NCBI GenBank assembly: GCA_947471745.1
Contig: CANJKZ010000267.1
Location: 885,001-949,000 of the forward strand
Source: Closterium sp. Naga37s-1
Taxonomy: Eukaryota; Streptophyta; Zygnematophyceae; Desmidiales; Closteriaceae
Length of the DNA: 64,000 nt
Direction: 5' to 3'
Made by a program: the position numbers and the translations under genes. Under the pieces are notes generated by a model. The model saw only the letters and a list, made by a program, of their open reading frames with translations, did no database searches and was not told the origin of the DNA. Positions within the stretch are counted from its first letter, which is position 1; each line of letters opens with the position of its first letter. Positions 51,176-61,369 of this stretch are shown in pieces.

Positions 51176-54100
51176 ATGTACCCCTACGGACACCCGGGCT
51201 ACGTCGTCGTGCCCGGGGCTGGCATGGAAGAAACGTTCGCTGGGCGACCCACAAGGTCGACCCAAGGCGTCCATTCTCAATGGTCGCGCGATGACTACGA
51301 CTTATCTGGCGGCATCATCTACGTCGGTGTTCCAGGGCAACCGTTCAACCCGGGCCAGCAACTAACCGCGGCTCTGCCAACGTCAGGCACTGTGCGCAAC
51401 CTGCCTATGCGCGCCCAGCGCCAAGTGCGCTCGCGCCTCTCGTCCCCACAGCCCGCTCCGACCGAGCACGTCGCAGACGCTCAGCATGGTGTGTAAATGC
51501 AAATAATGCAATCCTATATCATCTCGTCGCATGGCATGCGTACGACATGCTTCCTATACGCACTAACGCTGCTACTCGCACATGTGCTGCTGCAGGTAAT
51601 CCGCCACGAACGCGCTCGTTGACGGAGCTAGTGGCGAATACCCTGCCACCCAACTCCCTCCCAACTACGAGGGAGGGAGGGGTCCGCCAGGAGCGCAACC
51701 TGCAGGCGCTTCTGACCAGCGCGACACCGACGGTGCGGTCGAGCATGGATGGGCCGGGGAGCCCATGCCTCAGGATCTGGGGGCAGCCCTTGAACTCATC
51801 CGTCGTCAGGAACGTGAAAAGGCGCGCCTGGAGAACCAGCTGCGAGAATACGAGGCCAGGCGACGGTGGGCAACGCAAGCTCCCCAAGCTGGGGAGGCTG
51901 CACCGATGGACCGTGGCGCGTATGCGTCGCATGGTGCAGGAACTCCTGCTGCAACGCATGCTGCACAGGATACCCGCCCCATGTCCCTGGCCGCGGTGCG
52001 GGCGATAGCGGCGGAGTGTCGTGTGAGGGGGACGCCCTCGATTCTGGACAGCCTCACACCCGCACAGCTGACATGGGCGCAGCGACTCATCCGCGCAATG
52101 TCGCAAATCCCCGACATGCACGATGGCTGGCAGGTGTGTTGAGGTGGTTGTATATCACCCCCCCCCAGCCCAACCCTTCTTTGCTTCCCCCTCTCACCTC
52201 TCTGTTTTACCCCACTGTCCCTCTCTCCCAAGCCTCTTTGCCTTGTTTTCACTCCTCAGGGTGGCACGGTCCGAGCACAGGCATGAAGGAGTGGGGCAGG
52301 AGCTATGTATTGTGTCTTCGCAAGCCCTCCCCACTGGCCCATGCACCCATAACCGTGCTTCCCCCTCTCACCTCTCTGTTTTACCCCACTGTCCCTCTCT
52401 CCCAAGCATCTTTGCCTTGTTTTCACTCCTCAGGGTGGCACGGTCCGAGCACAGGCATGAAGGAGTGGGGCAGGAGCTATGTATTGTGTCTTCGCAAGCC
52501 CTCCCCACTGGCCCATGCACCCATAACCGTGCTTCCCCCTCTCACCTCTCTGTTTTACCCCACTGTCCCTCTCTCCCAAGCCTCTTTGCCTTGTTTTCAC
52601 TCCTCAGGGTGGCACGGTCCGAGCACAGGCATGAAGGAGTGGGGCAGGAGCTATGTATTGTGTCTTCCCAAGCCCTCCCCACTGGCCCATGCACCCATAA
52701 CCGTGCTTCCCCCTCTCACCTCTCTGTTTTACCCCACTGTCCCTCTCTCCCAAGCCTCTTTGCCGACTTTTCACTCCTCAGGGTGGCACGGTCCGAGCAC
52801 AGGCATGAAGGAGTGGGGCAGGAGCTATGTATTGTGTCTTCCCAAGCCCTCCCCACTGGCCCATGCACCCATAACCGTGCTTCCCCCTCTCATTAAGTTT
52901 TTTTCCCCCTGTCCATCTCATCCGTGCTACCTAGCCTAGTTTTGCGCTCTCAGTTTGGCACAGTCCGAGGATGCCCAGGAACCCTTGAGGGGATCTGAGC
53001 ATCCTATGGTGTCTTCCCATGCCCTTCCCAACCCCCCATGCAGTCATGACCTTCGTTCCCACTCTCACCTCTTATTTTTTCCCCCCTGGTCCTCTCATAC
53101 TTGCTTCCTAGCGTAGTTCTCCCCTCTTTATTTCCCCTCTGGTCCTCTCTTTTTGGCACAGTCCGAGCATACCCAGGGCCTGTGTGAGGAAGCACCATCC
53201 TCTGGTGTCTCCACAGAGCCCGTCCCATAAAGGCATGCAATCATAACCATCGTTCCCCATCTCACCCCGCTTGAAGCTGCAACACCTTCGTTGTCCTACC
53301 GGCCCCACCTCTCTCCCACACTCACACCCAGGGCGTTGCGGTTGATGTCATCGCAATCGTTATATACGGGACCCCATCGAGGAGGATGAGCATGTGGCCC
53401 GACGAGGATTCGGTGGAGCTCGCAATTCTAAAGTCAATTCACCTGTGTGCGGACGATGCTCGAGTCATGGTCCACATGACGCTCCGGAATGATCCAGTCC
53501 GCCGCCGTTATTTGACGGACAAGCTGGCCAAATGTCGGGCCAACGTGCTTGACCAGGCACGGACGTGGACATTCCTCTGGTTCGGAGTCCCGTTCAAAGT
53601 CCCGAAGCAGTCCCGCGCGCATAAGCCGCACGTTCGTGCTGTCCTGACCATCACCTTCAAGGATTTCAGAGACACTTACGCTGCAGGTATGTAACCCATC
53701 AGTCATCCTCGGTGGCCATGAAATGCATGACACATTCCCTCATTACCGTGGTGAGACTTCCCCCCAGTTACCACCAGGCAAGCATGTTGACGTCCCCTCA
53801 CGTCTTGCTTGTTGTTGCTTGACAGCTTCAATCATGTCGGTTCTGGCCCTTATGCCAGGACATGGCCTGACTGGCATGGGACGTGCACGTGTGCCTCTGC
53901 ATGCGTTGCTTGGGTTCACCCATGTCCCAATTGCCTCTGCATGCCTTGCTTGGGTCAGGTCATGACCCAATTGCCTCTGCATGCCTTGCTTGGGTCAGGT
54001 CATGACCCAATTGCCTCTGCATGAGTTTGTTGGATAAGAACATGTCTGTTCTTTCCTCTACCCTTCCTGTATGTTCTTGCAGACGAGAGCAGCCATGGGA

Positions 54101-54631
54101 ATCTCACGTGGACTCGCGAGCCTCATGTCGGAGGCCTCCCGTTCTCACACCCGGCTTTCGAGACCGGGCTGCACAAGTCATTCTTCAAGGGCAAGCCCAT
54201 GCCTGTGGTTGTCAAGCTATACCACATTGCTTACTACCTGGCAGGGGTGAGTTGGGGCATGGTGCAACCATCATAGTTATACCGTTCGCATGTTTCTTAA
54301 TGTTGGTCCTAATGCCATACCTCTGTTTTGGCATTTGCTGTTTCGCATGTGCTCCTAGGTCGAGCACCGTATTATCCATGATGGCGAGGATCTGGAGAAC
54401 CACGCGGGCCCCAACATCGCTCTTGTCGCCACTTACTTGCGCAAGGTGACAGCGTGGTGCAAGGCGGCGATCATGGCGCCGTCCGTAAATGGTAGCGGGC
54501 CGTGGTACGTAGCCGGCCAGAAGGCATGGGCCTTCTCCAGGAACGAGACGATCCTCATCTCGACAGATAGGATCGAAGAGACCGAAGGCATCAACCGTGC
54601 ACCGCAGCCCGTGGACGCACCCGTGGCTTGA
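51176..54631 (+). CDS. accessory coiled-coil protein of transposon A
   Basis: Exons 51176-51488, 51596-52133, 53332-53686, 54083-54246 and 54359-54631 (TGA). Exon 1 is Gly/Pro-rich (MYPYGHPGYVVVPG). Exon 2 ends in a coiled coil (ALELIRRQEREKARLENQ) and a helix. Exon 3 has MTLRNDPVRRRYLTDKLAK. Exon 4 has FSHPAFETGLHKSFFKGK and YHIAYYLAG, exon 5 PNIALVATYLRKVTAWCK and WYVAGQKAWAF. Exons 3-5 correspond one to one to exons 3-5 of the transposon B gene (31798-33649), with intron phases 0, 1 and 0 conserved and an AFE-x3-K-x-F block shared. Exon 2 needs a one-base correction or another border to link the frames at its two ends. Function unknown; probably a transposition partner. Confidence 0.7.
52187..52882. 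repeat. 174-bp intronic tandem repeat, four units
   Basis: Unit starts at 52187, 52361, 52535 and 52709 and ends at 52882; only a few substitutions between units. It lies in the intron between exons 2 and 3 of the accessory gene. Degenerate related blocks continue to about 53250. 174 is 58 codons, so the plus strand stays open without being coding. Confidence 0.95.
53935..54025. repeat. 40-bp intronic repeat, core caattgcctctgcatgcctt
   Basis: Two full and two partial units in the intron before exon 4 of the accessory gene. Confidence 0.85.
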
Positions 54632-57174
54632 GTGTTCGTTGCCGCGGCATTTAATCAAAGTGATATGTCGTGATGGAACGTTTTGGTACTGCAGGGCAAA
54701 GGGATGGTCTTTCACCATTGGTGGGCTGTCGTCCCGATGATGTATGGGGCTTTTTTGTTGCATGTTGACAATCCAGGGGGGAAGGGGAGTTGGTGGTGCT
54801 CATAGGGCAACACTTAGGTGCTCACATCTGCTGCTACTCTCACTGGTGCACACGGAGTATATGTCCTCAACCCTGTTGGCTCTGTTATGTGGTTTCTTTG
54901 GTTGCTCAGTTATCCTGTATTACACTTTGCCACACATTTTGTGAACTTGTGGTGGGCTTGTGTAACCTACCTTTTTTTGTTGAAAGAATTTCTTGCTGGT
55001 TTGATCGATAGATGTACCATATTTGGTACAGTCCCCAACCCTCACGGTCGCGACACACAATGTTGCGAACAAAACTTGATGGGTGACTGCGTGATCTCAG
55101 CGACCAATCAACGTTCTCAAATGAAACCTTCGCTGTGAAGCTGGCTCTCAGCTCGAAACAGGTGAGATACGTATAATCCAGTCATTTCGCTCAGCGCATA
55201 GCACCTTTCGAGCGCATAGCAGTCATTTCCATAGCACAACAGCTTTCTTCCGGCGACGTAAGGGTTCCCGTTCGGCTAAGGCAACGACTGAAGCTTCTCC
55301 GTATGCGGTAGAGTAACATCGCAGCCATGGCTCGAAGGTGGGCGTTATGGCACCGAACGCTCTCATCCTTGACTCACGAAGACGATTAGTGCTATCGTTT
55401 AATGTCTGGCTTTGTTACTGAAATCCCCCCTGTCCACGCACCCCGTCGTGTCCATACAAATTCTCTGCCGGCGTGTGCAGACGATGGCACTCCCTGGACC
55501 TCCCTCGATTAAGCGCGGCTGAGTGGTTGCGCCTGCTTGATGTCAGGAACGGGCGCACCTCCTTGTGAACGTGCTGCGGGTGCGTATCGCGTACGATCCA
55601 TTTCGCTCAGCCCTGTTGGTTAAAGGGATTGTATGTATGGTTCAATGCTAATAGAGTCGCTTCACGATTGATTGGTTTCATGCAGCTGGTAACGTTGGCG
55701 ATAAGCTCCGGTCAACAGTACCTGCTTTCATCCCTGGCGGGATGTTGCCTGCACGCAAAGGCCGAGTGGTGCGACAATTACACGACGCGTGGTAAGGTCC
55801 TTTGACCAGAGGGTTTCTCTGTAACCCTTTTTTTTTTTTCAGTCGACGTTGATGCTTACTCCCCGCTGCAGCCTTTTGACAGTTGTTCTCGACGGTGCGT
55901 GTTCCTCGGTCGCGTAACAGCATCCGTTGCCGCGAAAGTTGAAGGTGAGATGCTGTGCTGTGACGCCATACGTCTCCTAGTGTCGCCATACGGTGTCAAC
56001 CGGGGAGGAGGCTGACACGATGCCCGACCGACCAGATGACACGCTAGGCATGGCGAAACATTTTTGGCATTGACAGCTGCCCAGTCATAAGCGCCGCCTC
56101 ACACGGTACATGTATGTACGAATGGCTGTCGTCGCGTTGCGAACATACGCCCTGGCAGAATGCAGCGCGAATGTACTTTGGAACCCCCTCTGCAATTGAA
56201 TCATGGTTTCGATATTGACATTGTTTACAAATCCATGGCAGTGTCACAACCGTACTTCTACTGGAATCCAATTCACCACACTCACGCACCTCCTGGCCAT
56301 CATGCCTTTCGATGTGGCTTGTTGAATTAGGGTACGGAGTTGGGCAAGGGATGAAGACGCTTTGAACTCAAGCCTATTCGTGACTGCCTGGACGATGGCA
56401 CTCACGTTGCGCAAGCCCTCGCTGTCATTCCTGTTACTCGGACAGTCCTGTCAGGGATGATACCCTCTATTTGCGATGTTTTGTTATGTTCCTGAGACGG
56501 GACGTAGTTGCCCCATGCTAAACACTTCTAGGAAGGCACACGTAGTTGTTTGCGAAGTTATGTGGAAACCAGATGCTAGAGCCAGAAGAACAAGCGCAGC
56601 TCTATCTGTGGAAACTGGAAGGCCTAACGTGGGTTTCTTCGTGGGAGTGGTGCCAGTAGGTTGACCAAACATAGAGCCCGCCAGCTCGTGAGTCGGGCCG
56701 CCACATTTCACGTAGCGATACACCATGGAAATGTAGCCGTCTGTACACTATAAACACGCGACGCATATAAATACCCTTAAACGCTCGTTATAAGAAATGT
56801 TCCAGAAACTATATATTATTCATTCGCTCGATATAAGAAATGTAAAAGACACGAATTCGTGTACATAACCTTGCATCCGTAGAGCCAAGATTGGTAACGA
56901 GTCGGCCTGCAGCGAATCACACTCGAGTGTGCCTTTATCGACGGCTCGTTTGTATCACAAAACCGTAGCTAAGGAACTGTCGTAAAACATTCACTCAGGT
57001 CGACACCTTAGCTCTTACCGAGTCGGCTTATGAGGCCGTGAAGCAGATGGTTCATTTTCAAAGGTATATCGAAATGTATTATTGTGTGCGGAGAGTGTAA
57101 CTGTGCATGCGCTCCAACGCTTCTCGAACCTTTTACAGCGATCAACGGGGCGACATGTGATTCGCTCCCGCAGG
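54632..57174. other. right arm of transposon A, non-coding
   Basis: 2.5 kb with only short frames and no recognisable protein. It is AT-richer than the host flank. I see no further gene. Confidence 0.5.
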
Positions 57175-57320
57175 ATGGGAGGGGTCCCCTGTGGGTCACC
57201 ACCTGTTGGTGACCTCGGGGTCACCACGCGAAGTGATGGCGGTCGGGGTTACCCGCGGGTCACCTAGACAAGGACCCCGGGGTTACCCGCTACGGGGTAA
57301 GCTGTGGGTAACCTGGGGGG
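57175..57320. promoter_or_regulatory. right subterminal repeats of transposon A
   Basis: At least seven GGGTCACC/GGGGTTACCC/GGTAACC motifs in 145 bp, inverted relative to the left arm. Confidence 0.65.
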
Positions 57321-57339
57321 AGGGTTTTGGCCCGATGTT

Positions 57340-57349
57340 TTTTGGGATG
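57340..57349 (-). repeat. terminal inverted repeat of transposon A, right
   Basis: TTTTGGGATG on the plus strand, adjoining the GA target duplication. Confidence 0.85.
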
Positions 57350-57496
57350 GATGAGGCTACCTGGACTCCAGGCGCCACGTGGAGCCCGCCGACTGGAGGC
57401 AAGTGCCGGATAAGTCCCAATAACCAGGGGCGCGGCGAGTGACCCGCTACAGAGTGACTCGCTAATGATATTGACTGTTCGATTCGCGTGCGGCAT
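57350..57496 (-). pseudogene. leader exon of lectin gene 2, 5' piece
   Basis: ATG at 57496 (MPHANR as in gene 1) to the insertion point at SPGSLI. In frame with 39213-39115 after removal of transposon A and the duplicated GA. Confidence 0.85.
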
Positions 57497-58230
57497 GGAG
57501 AGAAGTGTCGCGAGAGCGGGCGATTGCGAAGAAAGGAGAGGAAGGAGACTTGCGGTGATGGGAGCATGGCGTGAGAAGATAAGTTATCTAGCGTCTGCAT
57601 TGCATTTCCTAGAATGGATCCTGGTTCGCGTCTTGTCTTGAATCACACACCACCCCAAGGTCAGGCCAACGCAAAGCCAAGCTGAATCTGGGTTCGGATC
57701 GGAATCGTTCAACTCCAATGGCTGCCCCAATGACCCATGTTCAAACCCTTGCCGCGCTGCACCACGCTTGTATCTGACTTACCTCAACAAACTGCTTTCA
57801 ACCTCTCTGAATATCCAATCCTACACCTTGTTCAACCCATTTGTTGCATGCGGAAGGTTGCTGCTAGCTGGACTGCTAGTGGCACGTGATGAGGAAGATA
57901 TTCACATACATCCAGCTGGACTGCTGCTAGCTGTAGTGGAATGATATGCAGCAGCACTGCCATGAGCCATCGCCCGGGGAGGTCTGATTGTTGGTTGGTG
58001 GGGTGGGTTCGCGGGGGGAGGAAGAGAGTTTTGACAGGAGTAGCGGAGAAGAACGGCCTGCAGTTGCTCGAGTTCAGCTGGAGATTGGAGGGAACCTGGC
58101 GAACACAAGCTGTCCGACGCCAGCACAGCTTCGATGTGTTGCAACATGGACGGTCGAGATGCTGTCTCCCAGACTGGCGAGTCAGATATTTCCAAGGTCA
58201 ACGCCCATAGGTCAGCGCTGTCCACAATCC
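57497..58230 (-). promoter_or_regulatory. 5' flank of lectin gene 2
   Basis: Homologous to 7458-8960 but shorter and diverged. An open stretch 58225-57902 (SPVWETASRP, ALQ/ELEQLQAVLL) is not preserved in the other copy. Confidence 0.4.
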
Positions 58231-59060
58231 ATTCGATGACGGGGCACTGTAATTATACCAGTAGTCGCAGGCAGTAAAGGTTTACACATAGACCGTTAGA
58301 AGAGCTTGCCTCACTAAGTGCCATATTTCCCAAATGTACATTCCAAGTGTACCGCTATGCGTATAGTCCTGCCAAGAGTGGGAGCTCATATGCATGGAAG
58401 AGTGGGAGTTCATATGCATGGGTTACCGCCCCAGGGCTGACGATATCAGGCTATTTTAGATTGATTGTCTGAGATTTCGTACCCCTTTTCCTAGGTAATC
58501 CTGATTTTCCAGAGTTGCCCGAATTCAAATATGAGTACTTCACACTACTCACCCAACGGACAACGAGTTGTCAGATTACAGAGAGTACGAATTCTGACAA
58601 TTTCCGCAGGGCAGTAAGGTCCCGGTACAGAAGTGCTGGGTGTCGCAGCGCAGCAGCGCTACTGTTACGAATAGTAAATTGAGAAATTACGGTGCACTCC
58701 TATCAGTAACAAGCGACGAACACAATGAAAAGTACGAAGACGAAAGGTCAAAGTGACGTGAAGGGTAGCGTACGGTTGCCAGCATCTGCACCGTTGGAGC
58801 AGAAGCATCAGGCAGCTGCAGGAGCAGGGATTTTGGCGGGAACAGGTTCGTAACCATCTGGAGTCGCACGGTTGGATTTCGCTGCAATAAGGGAATGTAC
58901 CCCTTATAGTACATGGCTAGTCTAGATTGTTTCGTGTTCCCCTATACTCTTATCTTAACCTATGTATGTGCTTGTTTTAATCATCTCAATCATTGTAGAA
59001 TCACTCTGATCTGAGGTCAATTCTTCCGCTGCAACACACTCACCTTCCTCAAGTGATCCT
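58231..59060. other. spacer before the chromovirus
   Basis: No coding region recognised. No left LTR matching 61008-61369 was found, so the chromovirus is 5'-truncated. Confidence 0.45.
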
Positions 59061-59081
59061 ATGCAGAATCAACTTTTTGAT

Positions 59082-60883
59082 CGCAACATGCAAACTATGG
59101 AGCAGCTACAAACAGCACTGACTACTGCCCCAGTACTGATCCTACCGGATCCAGAAAGAGACAACGTGGTGGAAGCAAACGCTAGTGACCAGGCAATCGG
59201 AGCAGTACCGATGCAGGATCACGGACGCGTTTTGCAGCCCATCGCCTACCTCAGTAAGAAACTACACGGAGAAGAACTGAATGACCCGATCCATGACAAG
59301 GAAGCCTTAGCGATGGTCACAGCCTTCAAGGCGTGGAGGTGTTACCTAGAGGGAGCCAAGACTACAGTCTACACTGACCACTGCAGTCTCAAATACCTTA
59401 AGTCACAGCGTACGCTCTCACGACGACAGGTGTGGTGGATGGACTTCCTAGAAACCCACTTCCACTACGACATCGTCTACAAGCCAGGGCTACACAACAA
59501 GGCAGACGCATTGAGCCACCCTGGACATGAAGCAGGCATCCAGCTCGATGGGATGAACCCTCTGCTCAAGGGTCTATTCCAACATGGATACTCCGTGGAC
59601 GCAGAGATCGTTACAGCACAGAAACAGAAGCTGTTACAGTGAGAGAAAGACTTAGCGGTAAGGAAAGGTTCAGGAAAGATTTGGGTACCGAAATATGCCC
59701 CGCTCTGACAGATCTTACAGGAGGAGTATCACAACGTGGCATACGCGGGACATTTCGGGAGCAACGAGATGTTAACAGGGCTAGCGAAGCATTACTACTG
59801 GCCCCGGATGGCAGCAAACGTGCAGCAGTTCGTCACCTCATGCAACACGTGCCAGCGGATGAAGAGTAGCAAGCAAAAAAAAGCTGGGTTACTTCAGCTT
59901 CTACCCGTACTGGAGCAGCCATGGCAAGTCGTCAGCCTAGACTTCATCACCGGGCTTCCTTTGACCTCACGAGGGCATGACGCTATACTCGTGGTGATCA
60001 ACAAGTTCTCTAAAATGGGACACTTCATCCCGACCAATGCCACGGCTACAGCTGAAGCAACTTCTCACCTCTTCTTTGACCGCATCATCACCATCCACGG
60101 CAACCCCGCTACACTTATCTCGGACAGGGACCAAAGTTCACTAGTGATTTCTGGAGGGAACTCATGGGTTTGTTGGGGCCAAAGCTTGCAATGTCTTCAG
60201 CGTACCACCCCCAGACTGATGGACAGACTGAGCGACTCAATAAGGTATTTGAACAGTTACTGCGCACAGCTTGCAAAGACGACACCAGCCACTGGGAACT
60301 ACAGTTACCGACGCTTGAGTTCGCTTACAACAACGCTTCACATGCGGCCACAGGGAAATCTCCTTTCTTCCTGTGTTACGGACGGGAACCACTTACACCA
60401 CAGTAGCCAACCACATTGGCACACGTCCAAACCGCACACGACTTCGTCACCACCATGCAGCAGCTATGGGAGAAGACTCAGCGACGTCTCACCACGATGC
60501 AAAACTCTCAGAAGCAGTTTGCCGATCGACAGCGACGTGATCACTCCGTAGCAGTCGGAGATCAGGTACTTCTTGACACACGCAACTTGGACTTGTCTCA
60601 TCTTCCGTCCAAGCTCCGGCATCGCTTCTGTGGTCCCTTTCGCGTTGAGGCGATGGTGACTCCAGTTACATTCCGCTTGCAATTACCTTCTACGTGGAAG
60701 CTTCACAATGCTTTCCATGTTCGGCTGCTGAAGCCCTACAAGGACCCCAACCAACAGTTCATGGGACGACAGCTACCGCCACCACCACCTGTTTTTGTAC
60801 AGGATGAACCAGAGTACGAGGTGGAACGAGTTCTCGCTCATGGACGCAGGCACGGCAACACGCTCGAGTTCCTGATACGCTAG
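59082..60883 (+). pseudogene. chromovirus pol remnant (RNase H, integrase, chromodomain)
   Basis: The frame is broken by TGA at 59641, TGA near 59706, a frameshift near 60131 in the integrase (after LISDRDQ), TAG at 60404 and TAG at 60881 in the chromodomain where the family has Trp. Segments otherwise align with chromoviral order, so this is a decayed copy. Confidence 0.88.
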
Positions 60884-61007
60884 GAATATGACCCATCGGA
60901 GGACAGTTCGGTTGCAGAAGCTGATATGGGCAACGCACGCTGTGCTCTCAAGGACTATCTTGTCAAGCAGGGTGTATCTCACGCCACCCAACTTTGAGGG
61001 GAGGACG

Positions 61008-61369
61008 TGTGAGAGTACAACGGCTTTGTTGGACTTTACTTGTTTGATTCTGCTTTATTATGCATTATCTAGCTTAACTTTATTTTATCTTGCATGCATT
61101 TGCTTGATTTCCTAGGTTCGTTGGTTAAATATATATATTATAGTTATAGGCACCGAACTAGGTTGAGTGCACCGGATTTTAAGGCTTTTTTATTCCCACC
61201 GAATTGCCTTCTACCGAATTCGAGAAGGACCCGTTCGGGATGCTTCGCGACCCGCGGAACCTTCTAGTAACACCCGGGTTACTGCCTTTGTGTCGAGCCT
61301 ATATATAGCCTCGACTTGTACCCAGGTGATCATATTATAATTTCTGAACCAGTTCCTTCGATCCTCACA
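61008..61369 (+). repeat. putative 3' LTR of the chromovirus
   Basis: 362 bp starting TGTGAGAG and ending CTCACA (inverted tips). It contains a TATATATAG box. The right end is inferred from the TG...CA rule; no second copy is present to confirm it. Confidence 0.6.
61300..61308 (+). promoter_or_regulatory. TATA box in the LTR
   Basis: TATATATAG followed by a C/T-rich start region; position fits U3. Confidence 0.55.

Larger units (their letters stand above)
39214..57349. mobile_element. DNA transposon A, Plavaka-like, 18.1 kb, three genes
   Basis: Ends CATCCCAAAA (39214-39223) and its inverse (57340-57349), flanked by GA at 39212-39213 and 57350-57351. The interrupted leader exon (147 + 99 - 2 = 244 nt) matches the uninterrupted one in gene 1 (247 nt), which proves the boundaries and a 2-bp target duplication. 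Contents: Plavaka-type transposase (46368-39807, minus), an unrecognised gene (47578-48561, plus) and an accessory coiled-coil gene (51176-54631, plus). Arms at 39250-39440 and 57180-57320 carry repeated GGTGACCCC/GGTTACCCC motifs in inverted order. Confidence 0.88.
16198..57496 (-). pseudogene. modular lectin-LysM gene 2, interrupted by transposons and three nonsense codons
   Basis: Paralogue of the gene at 778-7457. Exons in gene order: leader 57496-57350 + 39213-39115 (split by transposon A), CBM-like 30898-29783, lectin A 22580-21678, lectin B 21012-20140, EGF 19053-18907, LysM exons 18353-18277, 18010-17933, 17627-17532, 17165-16941 and 16359-16198. All joins are in phase, and the gene would encode about 1300 residues ending in TAA (16200-16198). 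In-frame stops at 30548-30546 (TAA), 22233-22231 (TAG) and 20173-20171 (TAG) lie where gene 1 has sense codons (Gln for both TAGs). Copia-2 and transposon B sit in introns. The LysM part remains open, so it could be a recent pseudogene or yield partial products. Confidence 0.85.
59061..61369 (+). mobile_element. Ty3/gypsy chromovirus, 5'-truncated, with 3' LTR
   Basis: RNase H (ASDQAIGAVPMQ, YLSKKLHGEELN, VYTDHCSLKYL, HNKADALSH), then an integrase zinc region (HFGSNEMLTGLAKHYYWPRM, SCNTCQRMK), the core (VSLDFITGLPLTSRGHDAIL, SAYHPQTDGQTERLN) and a C-terminal chromodomain (EYEVERVLAHGRR). Gag, protease and the RT core are missing on the left. The purine tract TTTGAGGGGAGGACG leads into TGTGAGAGTAC, the start of the LTR. 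Confidence 0.88.

Noticed and set aside
51866..52939. Plus-strand frames of 257-357 codons
   Set aside because: They arise from the 174-bp (58-codon) intronic repeat; splice sites at 52134 and 53331 place it in an intron.
61008..61369. LTR assigned to copia-3 as its 5' LTR
   Set aside because: No initiator-Met primer site follows it, whereas a purine tract and the end of the chromovirus frame precede it directly. Kept as the chromovirus 3' LTR, with the right end uncertain.
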